NCBI GenBank assembly: GCA_900555925.1
Contig: USMU01000064.1
Span: forward strand, 1-8,847
Length of the DNA: 8,847 nucleotides
Origin: an uncultured Clostridium sp.
GTDB taxonomy: Bacteria; Bacillota; Clostridia; Christensenellales; Borkfalkiaceae
Direction: 5' to 3'
Under the pieces are notes generated by a model, which had not been told where the DNA came from, ran no database searches, and saw nothing but the letters and a program-made list of their open reading frames with translations. Below are positions 1 through 6,896 of this stretch, piece after piece (the stretch's first letter is position 1; every line of letters begins with the position of its first letter). A program made the translations under genes and the position numbers.

Positions 1-10
1 TTTGAAATGG

Positions 11-1339
11 TCAGCCTTCTATGCTGTACAAAGCCGCGATTACGGCCTGTTCGGCAAATCCGATCTGATGAATGCCCCAGATTTCGTTCTTATCCCAAGT
101 GACCGTCCAGGTCGCCTGATAGGGACAGAGATTTGTTTCGGGGTCGCGGTTCTGATACGCGGTCTTTACGTTGGTGTTAAAGGATTCCAAATATTCGTCC
201 GCAAGCTCCGGTTCATAATTTCTCAATTCGTAATACGCCTCGTGCAGAATCGCCGCAAACCACGGATCTCCCTGATAATAGAACTTCATGGCACCCGGGT
301 CGACGAGATTGAAGGTCTTCTTTGCAGCCGCCGCGGTTCCGAGTGCGTCGTCCATATATTCGGCTTTCTTGTCCGCGTCGTCCGTGCGGTCGTACATAAT
401 CAGGTCGGCGAGAATCATGCTGCCCGAATTATAGGCATAATGCACGCGGTTGATATCCCCGTCCGAACGGGTTCCGTCTCCGTTGATAATCGTGTGGATA
501 CCGTTCCAATAATCGTAGGTATCGGGTTTATTCTGCATCTTCTTGCAGAAGTTGTAGAATTTCTCCGCCCAATCCATATAGAACTCTTTTTCTTCCTCCG
601 TCTCCGCATAATCGGACAGCATCGCGTTGACCATAATTCCGCAGGCGTTCGCGCTGAGCCCCCTTTCGAGGTGCTGTTCGGTCGCGTTGTCGGAAAGTCC
701 CGCTTCGCTCCAAACCAATCCGCCGAGCTCGTTATTCCAGCCCGAGAGCACCCAATTATTTACGCGAATCGCTTCTTCGAGATACCACTCCTCTCCGAAA
801 ATTTCGTACGCGCGGAGATAATTGCGCGCCACCCAGATATTGTCGTCGAAGAAACAGTCCCCGTATCCGCTGTACGGCGTATTACCGCGCGCGGAATGAT
901 ATTTCACGGAATTTTCCGCCGCGTTGCTTTCGGGATTGCTCTGACGGAAATATTTGAAATTATTCAGCATTTTGCGATAGGTATCCTTCTGCTCCGCGTC
1001 GTCGGGATAGAGTTTGCACATGTAGTACTGCATGCCCACGCCGCTGAAATTCGTCCAAAGAAATCCCGATACGTCGCTGCCGTAATTCTCTTTCAGATTG
1101 ATATACGCATCGTCTCCCTCTCCGCCTTCCACGCCGTACTGCTCGAAAATCGTGGCGACCATCGCTTTCGCGCGGGTCTCCTCCTCGGTGGGCCGCTCGA
1201 CTGTCGGTTCGGACGAGGAAGAGTTTTCCGAACCGCCGTTCGACGAGCTCTCTCCTCCATTCCCGCCGCAGGCGGCAAACGCCGTCGCGGCCAATATCGC
1301 CGAAAGACAACACACGATCATTTTTTTCCAACCTTTCAT
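11..1339 (-). CDS. GH76-family lipoprotein, probable endo-alpha-1,6-mannanase
   Basis: A 442-residue secreted glycoside hydrolase that I assign to family GH76, whose characterised members cut alpha-1,6-mannan backbones using an adjacent Asp-Asp pair. Seen here: a signal peptide (residues 1-23) ending FAAC with Cys24 as the likely lipidated residue (Phe at -3 is a slightly atypical lipobox), then a Gly/Ser/Asn/Glu-rich linker to about residue 55. The catalytic domain follows, with the motif CFFDDNIWVARNYLRAYE (Asp165-Asp166), a GGLVWSE segment (206-212), a second-half helix HYAYNSGSMILADL (300-313) and the C-terminal IHQIGFAEQAVIAAL. The alternation of helices with aromatic motifs fits an (alpha/alpha)6 barrel. 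The start is ATG at 1339, preceded by GGAGGA 6 bases upstream inside a 14-base gap after the repeat protein, so translation is probably coupled. The gene is complete; its stop lies 10 bases from the window edge. The family call is from motif memory only; another (alpha/alpha)6 family is possible but less likely. Confidence 0.82.
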   Translation of the reverse strand: MKGWKKMIVCCLSAILAATAFAACGGNGGESSSNGGSENSSSSEPTVERPTEEETRAKAMVATIFEQYGVEGGEGDDAYINLKENYGSDVSGFLWTNFSGVGMQYYMCKLYPDDAEQKDTYRKMLNNFKYFRQSNPESNAAENSVKYHSARGNTPYSGYGDCFFDDNIWVARNYLRAYEIFGEEWYLEEAIRVNNWVLSGWNNELGGLVWSEAGLSDNATEQHLERGLSANACGIMVNAMLSDYAETEEEKEFYMDWAEKFYNFCKKMQNKPDTYDYWNGIHTIINGDGTRSDGDINRVHYAYNSGSMILADLIMYDRTDDADKKAEYMDDALGTAAAAKKTFNLVDPGAMKFYYQGDPWFAAILHEAYYELRNYEPELADEYLESFNTNVKTAYQNRDPETNLCPYQATWTVTWDKNEIWGIHQIGFAEQAVIAALYSIEG

Positions 1340-1353
1340 ACGTCTTCCTCCGA

Positions 1354-3627
1354 TTATCCGTTAATCTTACGCTTTTTCGCAATCACTAAAACAACTCCCG
1401 CGACAAGGAGCGCCGAGCTCGCAGCCACCAAAGACATCGTGCTGCCGCAGCCGCCGTCGCTTTCGTTTTCGGACGAGCCGCTCCCGCCCGAAGAGGAATC
1501 GCCGTCATCGTCCTTTTCGCCGGGATATTCCACGCCGGGAATCTTGCTGCCGTCGAGATTGACCGCACCGCCGAGCTCGAAATCCCAATTCCTGTCCGCG
1601 ACCATGCTGGCGGCATCGCCCATGACCGTCAGATAACCGAGCTGGAAGTTCTGAATCTGAATTTCGATTTCCTGTCCGTCCACCGTAATCGTCGTCTCGG
1701 TGAGATTTCCGCGGGGAGCGCCGTAAACGCTGTAATAGGTAGCCATATTGCTCATTACCGCGTCGGACATAAGATAAACGTTTCCGTCCTCGGGGTTGTA
1801 CGCGAGCATCGCCGTAACGCCGTAATAGCAGATAGCGTTGCTGTCCGTCGCGTGCAGCCCGAGCTTGATCATGCCCTGCCCGTCCTTGAATTCGTTGGTT
1901 CCTTCCTCCTGTCCGCCTTCGGTGGCAGGCCATGCGCCGATCCCCTCTTTATTGGGCATGCCGAGCGCAATTCCCTGTTCCGTAAATTCCTTATAGGCAG
2001 CCTTGAATTTCGCAAGGAGATCCGCGGCACCGATATTATAGCTTTCGGGAATACGGATTGTAGAAGCGTCTATCGTAATGAAATCGGAAAGGTCGAGAAC
2101 GGTACGGTTTCCGGAAGCGTCATAGTTTACGCCGGGGAGAACCATATCCTCTTCTTTTGCAGCGGAAAGCTCGATCGCGCCGTACAGGAAATTCTGATAT
2201 TTCTTGCCGTTCGCCTCGAAAACCGCGCTCGTTGCGGGACCGAGAACCATTTCTCCCGTTACATCGTATTTTTTGTTGCCTTCGTTGAAGCGGACGGGCA
2301 GTTTATAAATCTCATAGGTATCGCTGTCGAGCACTACCGCCGTTAAAGGCGTTTTGGAAACGTCCACATAAATTTTGCTCGTCTTGTTGACGTCCTTTCC
2401 GTCTACCGTTTCCTTTGCGACAAAGGTTTGAGAAAGAATGGTTTCCGTTTCAAAATTCATATAATCGGCAGGATTGCCCATTTCCGTCGTCCAGACAGCT
2501 TTCGCGGCCTCCGCCACGGCGTCCGCCGTCACTCCCGAGGGAAGAGAAGCCGCAACGTCGTCCGTCATGTTTCCGACGGCGTCCTCGTTAAAATCGCTGA
2601 CGATTTCGCCTGTGTCGGGGTCTACGTGGGAAGCGACGTAGAATTTTACTTCCTCGCCCTCCAAAACGGCTACGCCCTTCGTAAAGAGCTGATTGACGAC
2701 TCCTTTTGTCGTCGTTTCTTCACCGACGGGGTTACCCCATTCCGTCGTCGCATTATAAGCGCTCAAAAATGTTTTAATTGTAAACATTTCTTTGCGGAGA
2801 GAATTATATACAACCTCGCCGCCGTCTGCCGTCTTTTGTCTCCACTGGCTGTTATTCAAGTTGTTGATATTCCGCATCGGATTATAATTGACTTCCTTAT
2901 CCGTATAATATTCCTTATACGCATTGACGAAATCCTCGATGGAAAGCCCCTCGATGACCTCGGCGGAAGCCGTATCCTGATAGACGGGAACGACCATATT
3001 TTCCGCTATATCCTCTGCCGTCAAAGCAATCTCTTTGCCCGTCTCGTCCACATTTTTACCCGCGATAAACTGACTGCCCATGGAATATCCGAGTGTAAAG
3101 TTCTGATAGGTAGTCTCTCCGACCGTAAAATCATTTCCCTTGGGATAGCCCGCGATAGTAACTTGGTCTGTCCATCCGTTATTCATATTCACATAAGCGG
3201 CCGCCGCTTCTCCGCGGACGGTGAATGCCTCGTTCATGTGCGGATTATAGACGATAAACGCATATCCGGTTTTTCCCCAATTATTCCAGCCGCTGTATGT
3301 GCCGAGATCCATGTGTGCCGCCACAAAGTAGGTGTCATTGGCAGAGGGCCAGCCGTTTCCAAGAGGCGCGTTTACAACGACAAATTGGTCGGCAATTCCC
3401 TGCTCGGTCATTTCGTCCTTTACCCGCTTCGCTTCTTTTTCAAAAGCATTTTCGATGTTTTCCTGCGTGACGCCCGTGATATAGGTACGTCCGTTCAAAA
3501 AGCTGTAATCGAAAATCTTCTCCTCGCCTTCGGCAAGAGAGACTACCGAGGAAACGCCGAGCGCCGACGCTCCGACGAATCCAGCCACCGCAAGAGTCAA
3601 TAAGCCTCTTTTCATAGTTCTTTTCAT
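1354..3627 (-). CDS. large secreted LGFP-like repeat protein with C-terminal GCGS membrane tail
   Basis: A 757-residue surface protein of unknown function. It has a Sec signal peptide (about 1-32, charged MKRTMKRG start, cleavage probably after VSLA). The body holds diverged units resembling LGFP repeats: APLGNGWPS with later GYPKGNDF and YQNFTLGYSM (about 87-183); EWGNPVGEE with NQLFTKGVAV (about 296-321); GEMVLGPATS with KKYQNFLYGA (about 458-484); and GMPNKEGIGAWPA with VYGAPRGN and IQNFQLGYLT (about 556-667). Units 1 and 4 also share a YNP segment. A Pro/Gly/Asp/Ser-rich linker follows (about 695-724), then GGCGS (725-729), about 20 hydrophobic residues and KKRKING. I infer a cell-surface, possibly wall- or glycan-binding protein. 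It sits between the permease and GH76 genes, suggesting a role in capturing the polymer or positioning the enzyme. I prefer ATG at 3627 over the adjoining TTG at 3630, because GGAGGA is then 7 bases away rather than 4. Domain naming is moderate; function is open. Confidence 0.8.
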   Translation of the reverse strand: MKRTMKRGLLTLAVAGFVGASALGVSSVVSLAEGEEKIFDYSFLNGRTYITGVTQENIENAFEKEAKRVKDEMTEQGIADQFVVVNAPLGNGWPSANDTYFVAAHMDLGTYSGWNNWGKTGYAFIVYNPHMNEAFTVRGEAAAAYVNMNNGWTDQVTIAGYPKGNDFTVGETTYQNFTLGYSMGSQFIAGKNVDETGKEIALTAEDIAENMVVPVYQDTASAEVIEGLSIEDFVNAYKEYYTDKEVNYNPMRNINNLNNSQWRQKTADGGEVVYNSLRKEMFTIKTFLSAYNATTEWGNPVGEETTTKGVVNQLFTKGVAVLEGEEVKFYVASHVDPDTGEIVSDFNEDAVGNMTDDVAASLPSGVTADAVAEAAKAVWTTEMGNPADYMNFETETILSQTFVAKETVDGKDVNKTSKIYVDVSKTPLTAVVLDSDTYEIYKLPVRFNEGNKKYDVTGEMVLGPATSAVFEANGKKYQNFLYGAIELSAAKEEDMVLPGVNYDASGNRTVLDLSDFITIDASTIRIPESYNIGAADLLAKFKAAYKEFTEQGIALGMPNKEGIGAWPATEGGQEEGTNEFKDGQGMIKLGLHATDSNAICYYGVTAMLAYNPEDGNVYLMSDAVMSNMATYYSVYGAPRGNLTETTITVDGQEIEIQIQNFQLGYLTVMGDAASMVADRNWDFELGGAVNLDGSKIPGVEYPGEKDDDGDSSSGGSGSSENESDGGCGSTMSLVAASSALLVAGVVLVIAKKRKING

Positions 3628-3634
3628 CAAAAAA

Positions 3635-3640
3635 TCCTCC
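3635..3640 (-). promoter_or_regulatory. ribosome binding site deciding the start of the repeat protein
   Basis: The minus strand reads GGAGGA here, 7 bases before ATG (3627-3625) and 4 bases before the in-frame TTG (3630-3628). The spacing favours the ATG. A further in-frame ATG at 3615 is too distant. Confidence 0.75.
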
Positions 3641-3658
3641 GTTTATTGTTTTTATGAG

Positions 3659-3675
3659 ACGGGAGCTCCTCCCGT
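3659..3675 (-). other. stable hairpin between permease and repeat-protein genes
   Basis: ACGGGAG (3659-3665) and CTCCCGT (3669-3675) form a perfect 7-base-pair stem with a 3-base loop. It lies 18 bases past the permease stop codon. In the direction of transcription it is followed by CTCATAAAAACA, not a U-run, so it is not a convincing intrinsic terminator. A stem like this could mark the 3' end of a processed transporter mRNA or lower read-through into the surface-protein gene. The structure is seen; the role is inferred. Confidence 0.5.
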
Positions 3676-3693
3676 ATTCATTTGTTTTTTCCG

Positions 3694-4581
3694 TCAGCCT
3701 TTCAGGCCGCCGATCGCCACCCCGCTGATGAAGTATTTCTGCATGATACAGAAGAATACGATGATGGGAATACTCATGAGCACGCTCATCGCCATCATGG
3801 GGCCGTATTGGAATTTTGTTTCCAGCGAATAGTTGCGAAGCGCCATGGTAAGGACGCTCTTTTCCTCGTGTCCCTGCAAAATGAGATTTGGCCACATATA
3901 CGAATTCCACACGCCTTGGAAGCAGAAGATTCCGAGCGTCAAAAGCGCGGGCACGATCATGGGAATGTAGATATTGAAGAATATCCTCAATTCCCCCGCC
4001 CCGTCCAGCCGAGCCGCCTCCGCGTATTCGCCGCTGACGGGAATGAGAAACTGCCGCATGAAGAAGATACCGTACACGCCCACCGTTCCGGGCAGGAGCA
4101 CGCCGAGATAGGTGCCGATAAAGCCCGTTCCGCCCTGTCCCAGAATGTTATTTCCGCCCACGAGCGGGAAGGAACGAAGGAGCAGGAAGGTGGGGACCGT
4201 CGTCGCTATTCCGGGAAGCATCATGGAAAGCATCATGATTTTGAAAATCGCGTTGCTTCCCTTGAAGCGGAGCTTTTCGAAGCCGTATGCCGCCATGGAC
4301 GCAAAAATCAAGTTAGTCGCCACGTTGACTACGGTAAGCCCGACCGTATTGATAAAATATCGACCGATATCCACATTTTGGAAAACATTTTTGAAATGCT
4401 CGATCGTGACGTGCGAGGGCAGCCAGGAACGGTCGGTGTAAATAAATTCCGACTCGCGGAAAGCGATGAGAATAGACCAATAGAAAGGAGCGAGCGCCAC
4501 GATTGCCAAAATCGCCATTACGATGAAAATGACGGTTTTGCCCGCGATTTTTTTCTGTCTGGGGGTAAGTGTGAGTTCCAT
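3694..4581 (-). CDS. carbohydrate ABC transporter permease, MalG type (CUT1)
   Basis: A 295-residue inner-membrane permease, the second of the pair in a CUT1 sugar importer. It shows six probable membrane segments (first at about 15-38, last at about 262-283) and a long extracytoplasmic loop after segment 1. The cytoplasmic EAA loop, EAARLDG at 188-194 followed by IPMIVPALLTLG, is the docking site for the ATPase. The C-terminal FISGVAIGGLKG is typical of this branch (the MalG family commonly ends this way). Length matches the family. The start is ATG at 4581 with GGAGGTG just upstream; the gap to the upstream permease is 12 bases. The substrate cannot be read from the permease; from its neighbours I infer manno-oligosaccharides. 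Confidence 0.95.
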   Translation of the reverse strand: MELTLTPRQKKIAGKTVIFIVMAILAIVALAPFYWSILIAFRESEFIYTDRSWLPSHVTIEHFKNVFQNVDIGRYFINTVGLTVVNVATNLIFASMAAYGFEKLRFKGSNAIFKIMMLSMMLPGIATTVPTFLLLRSFPLVGGNNILGQGGTGFIGTYLGVLLPGTVGVYGIFFMRQFLIPVSGEYAEAARLDGAGELRIFFNIYIPMIVPALLTLGIFCFQGVWNSYMWPNLILQGHEEKSVLTMALRNYSLETKFQYGPMMAMSVLMSIPIIVFFCIMQKYFISGVAIGGLKG

Positions 4582-4593
4582 TTTCCACCTCCG

Positions 4594-5496
4594 TCAATAA
4601 GCGCGGTCCTTGACGAATCGCTGTGTCAATACCGTAATAGCGGCAATGACGAGGAACAGGAGTACCGCCTGCGCCGACGCATAACCCATATTCGAATTGG
4701 TGCCGAAGGCGCGGTTATAAATTACAAACACGGGCGTCACGGTTGAATTTGCCGGTCCGCCGTCCGTCATCATCAGCACTTGGTCATAGAGCTGGAATGC
4801 GCCGATGATGCTCATGGTCACGATAAAGAAGGTAGTCGGGAGCAGCAGAGGCAGCGTTATCCTGAAAAACATGCGCACCTTGCTCGCACCGTCTATGGTC
4901 GCGGCCTCGTACAATTCGGGAGAAATGCCGTTGAGGGCCGCGGCATAAATAATCATATTTCCGCCGATTCCCTGCCACATGGCGAGAATGACAATCGTGA
5001 GCATCGCCGTCTTTGAAGATTCCAGCCACTGCGGGCCCTCTATGCCGAACACGCGCAGAAAGGAATTGACAATGCCGATGTCGGGGTTAAATACCAAACG
5101 GAACACGGTCGCCGCAGCTACCGCACTGGTGAGACCGGGCAGATAATAAATCGCGCGGAAAACCTTATTTCCCTTTACCTTTGTATTGATGAGAAGCGCG
5201 TATAAAAGGGGCAGAATCACCGACAGAGGAATAGCGAACAGCGCATACCACGCCACATTCAAAAAGGATTTCCCGAAAATACTGTCGAGCGTGAAAATAT
5301 TGATAAAATTCTGTACGCCGACGAAGGTGATTTCCCCGATTCCGTCATAGCTCGTGAATGCCAAAACCATCGCCATCAGAATGGGCACGAGTACAAAGAC
5401 GGTGAAGAACAGGAGCGCGGGCAGTACGAAGAAAAAGCCCTTCAAAGCCAGCTTCCCCTGCATGGTCAGCTTCTTTTTTGCCGTAACGTTTGTCAT
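4594..5496 (-). CDS. carbohydrate ABC transporter permease, MalF type (CUT1)
   Basis: A 300-residue inner-membrane permease and partner of the MalG-type protein. The N-terminus is basic and is followed by a strong membrane segment (about 20-46). Further hydrophobic segments lie at about 82-103, 115-136, 163-187, 216-236 and 274-291. The EAA loop is EAATIDGASKVRMFFRITLP, with EAA at 197-199 and the invariant Gly at 203. LMMTDGGPANST (241-252) is the usual MalF/UgpA-type periplasmic loop motif. It is near the typical length for LacF/UgpA-like permeases and lacks the big extra domain of E. coli MalF. The start is ATG at 5496 with AAAGGAGG close upstream, nested in the 13-base gap after the binding-protein gene. 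There is no ATPase gene in the cluster, which is common in Firmicutes CUT1 systems that share MsmX-type ATPases. Confidence 0.95.
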   Translation of the reverse strand: MTNVTAKKKLTMQGKLALKGFFFVLPALLFFTVFVLVPILMAMVLAFTSYDGIGEITFVGVQNFINIFTLDSIFGKSFLNVAWYALFAIPLSVILPLLYALLINTKVKGNKVFRAIYYLPGLTSAVAAATVFRLVFNPDIGIVNSFLRVFGIEGPQWLESSKTAMLTIVILAMWQGIGGNMIIYAAALNGISPELYEAATIDGASKVRMFFRITLPLLLPTTFFIVTMSIIGAFQLYDQVLMMTDGGPANSTVTPVFVIYNRAFGTNSNMGYASAQAVLLFLVIAAITVLTQRFVKDRAY

Positions 5497-5509
5497 GGAC
5501 GGCCTCCTT

Positions 5510-6796
5510 TTATAACATGGCTTCCAGCTGGAACTGCGAATCGCCCTTCTCCTTGATTTGTTTCAACGCCGCGTCCGCATCTTTAATGGAGCCGGAGCCC
5601 GTGCGGATATATTCGCGCAAGGAATCTATCGTACCGAATATCCAGGTCGTCTCTACGTTGGAATATCCCTTTGCGATCGGTCTGACGTCGCAGGCGGGAA
5701 GCATTTCCTTCATCGTGGAAAGCACTTGACTTTCCTGCACAAATTTCGCTGACTGTAATGAGGTCTTTGCCGGCAGCAGGCTATAAAGCTCGCAATATTT
5801 TTCGAGGTTCTCGTCGGAGAGCCACCACTCCATGACCGAAAATCCCTTGTCGATGTCCTTGGACTTGGGAATCGCCAGCGAGTAGCCGCCCAGCATGCCG
5901 CTCACCGCGCCTTCCGTCTCGCTCTTGGCGGGATAGCCGACGAAATTCAAATTCATCTTCTTGCCGCTCAGCGTCTCCACCGTCCTGTCGTAATTGCTGG
6001 GACCGAATTTCATCGCTACCTTGCCCTCGATAAATTTATCGTCGGTATGATAATCGGTCGGGCAGCCCGTAATCGTCATCAGCTCGATAAACAGATTCAT
6101 CACGGATTCCGCATCCGTGTAGGATTTTGAGGATTTATCCGAAATATCGATGTTGATTTTCGGAATCGTCCCGCTGGTATCGACCAGCTGTCCGCCCGCG
6201 GAAAGCATAAAGCCATAAAACTGACCGCGAAGATTGTATGCGTCCAGTCCGACAATGGTATCATTTCCGCTGCCGCTCGTAAGCGCCGTGGTCGAAGCAA
6301 TCAGCTCGTCCCAGGTAGAGGGAATCTGTTCCTCTGAAACGAGGTCCATATTACTCCACAAGCCCCACGCATCGAGGTCGGTAGGGACTCCGTAGACGCC
6401 GCCCGAAATTTCCAGCTCGCGACGCGCGGCTTCGTTGTAGTCGGAAAGCTCAATCGTCTCGCTCGCCTCTATCTTGTCAGACAAATCGTGTAACAGATTT
6501 TTCTTGGAAATCGTCTCCCAGCGAGGCCAAATCACGAGGTCGGGAGCCGTTCCGCCCAAAGAAGCGGACGCGAGGGACTCGGATACGCTGTCCTGCATCT
6601 TATAGGTCATCGTATAGCCAAGGTCGTTGTTTTCGTTGAAATATTTCACGAATTCGTCCATGACCGCTTTATCCGACCCCGTCGCTTCGCACCATACGAC
6701 AATTTCGTTGCCCTTGTTTCCGCCGCAGGCCGAAAGCCCGAAAAGAGCTCCGGCCGATACCGTCAGCGCAAGTGCCGTTGCAAATAATTTTTTCAT
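5510..6796 (-). CDS. extracellular sugar-binding lipoprotein of an ABC importer (family 1 SBP)
   Basis: A 428-residue solute-binding lipoprotein that would deliver a sugar to the two permeases encoded immediately downstream. The signal peptide MKKLFATALA...LFGLSAC ends in a good lipobox, with Cys24 lipidated. The mature protein begins EIVVWCEATG (31-40). APDLVIWPRW (84-93), GVYGVPTDLDAWGLWSN (133-149), STWDELIA (160-167), GKVAMKFGPSN (268-278) and GGYSLAIPKSKD (303-314) are landmarks of family 1 binding proteins in the order expected for two alpha/beta lobes. Aromatic residues such as Trp90, Trp93, Trp144 and Trp147 could stack on sugars. I start at ATG 6796, not at an in-frame ATG 93 bases upstream, because only this start gives a signal peptide directly and it has GGAGG 9 bases upstream. 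The ligand is inferred to be manno-oligosaccharide from context only. Confidence 0.94.
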   Translation of the reverse strand: MKKLFATALALTVSAGALFGLSACGGNKGNEIVVWCEATGSDKAVMDEFVKYFNENNDLGYTMTYKMQDSVSESLASASLGGTAPDLVIWPRWETISKKNLLHDLSDKIEASETIELSDYNEAARRELEISGGVYGVPTDLDAWGLWSNMDLVSEEQIPSTWDELIASTTALTSGSGNDTIVGLDAYNLRGQFYGFMLSAGGQLVDTSGTIPKINIDISDKSSKSYTDAESVMNLFIELMTITGCPTDYHTDDKFIEGKVAMKFGPSNYDRTVETLSGKKMNLNFVGYPAKSETEGAVSGMLGGYSLAIPKSKDIDKGFSVMEWWLSDENLEKYCELYSLLPAKTSLQSAKFVQESQVLSTMKEMLPACDVRPIAKGYSNVETTWIFGTIDSLREYIRTGSGSIKDADAALKQIKEKGDSQFQLEAML

Positions 6797-6805
6797 TTCA
6801 TCCTT

Positions 6806-6810
6806 CCTCC
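6806..6810 (-). promoter_or_regulatory. ribosome binding site deciding the start of the binding protein
   Basis: The minus strand reads GGAGGAAGG with GGAGG at these bases, 9 bases before ATG 6796. It supports the short form with the lipoprotein signal at its N-terminus and argues against the 31-residue N-terminal extension, which would be translated through the palindromes upstream. Confidence 0.75.
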
Positions 6811-6826
6811 AATTAAGTTTTATTTC

Positions 6827-6854
6827 TTTACGCAGTTGTAAGCAACTGCGTAAA
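6827..6854. repeat. perfect 12-bp inverted repeat upstream of the binding-protein gene
   Basis: TTTACGCAGTTG (6827-6838), a TAAG spacer, then its exact reverse complement CAACTGCGTAAA (6843-6854). It would form a 12-base-pair hairpin with a 4-base loop in RNA of either strand. It lacks a following T-run in either direction, so it does not look like a standard terminator. It lies 30 bases upstream of ATG 6796 and shares bases 6850-6854 with a second palindrome. It could be a regulator site, an RNA-stability element or a copy of a dispersed genomic repeat. Confidence 0.7.
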
Positions 6855-6871
6855 AAGGACGTCCTTTTTAC
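6850..6871. repeat. perfect 22-bp palindrome overlapping the hairpin
   Basis: GTAAAAAGGAC (6850-6860) is followed directly by its exact reverse complement (6861-6871), with ACGT at the centre. A dyad with a central CG fits a LacI-family operator, a regulator type often tied to sugar loci. As RNA it would be an A-run/U-run stem with only two G-C pairs outside the central ACGT, weak for a terminator. Its edge bases GTAAA/TTTAC are also used by the neighbouring hairpin, so the two RNA structures partly exclude each other. The symmetry is seen; the function is inferred. Confidence 0.6.
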
Positions 6872-6896
6872 AAAATTTTCAGTTTTCAATCTTTAT

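Noticed and set aside
2..1636. Long plus-strand open reading frame (544 codons) across the GH76 gene
   Set aside because: It is a mirror of the minus-strand gene, with no ribosome binding site and no recognisable domain, and it extends into the repeat-protein gene on the opposite strand. The minus-strand reading has signal peptide, lipobox and family motifs.
2428..3603. Plus-strand open reading frame (391 codons) opposite the repeat protein
   Set aside because: Shadow of the codon pattern of the real gene; the translation is rich in Arg, His and Ile without any domain or signal.
3682..4746. Plus-strand open reading frame opposite the permeases
   Set aside because: Its composition is very rich in His, Arg and Glu, as expected for the complement of membrane-protein codons, and it spans two well-supported permease genes.
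6817..6845. Possible promoter TTGCTT-17-TAAAAC before the binding-protein gene (minus strand)
   Set aside because: Both boxes are poor matches and the expected transcription start would fall on the ribosome binding site itself, leaving no room for normal initiation.
6827..6871. Intrinsic terminator after the isomerase gene
   Set aside because: The strong stem has no U-run after it in either direction, and the palindrome with the U-run has too few G-C pairs. Neither meets the usual pattern, so I list them as inverted repeats.
6797..6889. 31-residue N-terminal extension of the binding protein
   Set aside because: It would bury the lipoprotein signal peptide and run through the palindromes; the internal ATG has the GGAGG site.
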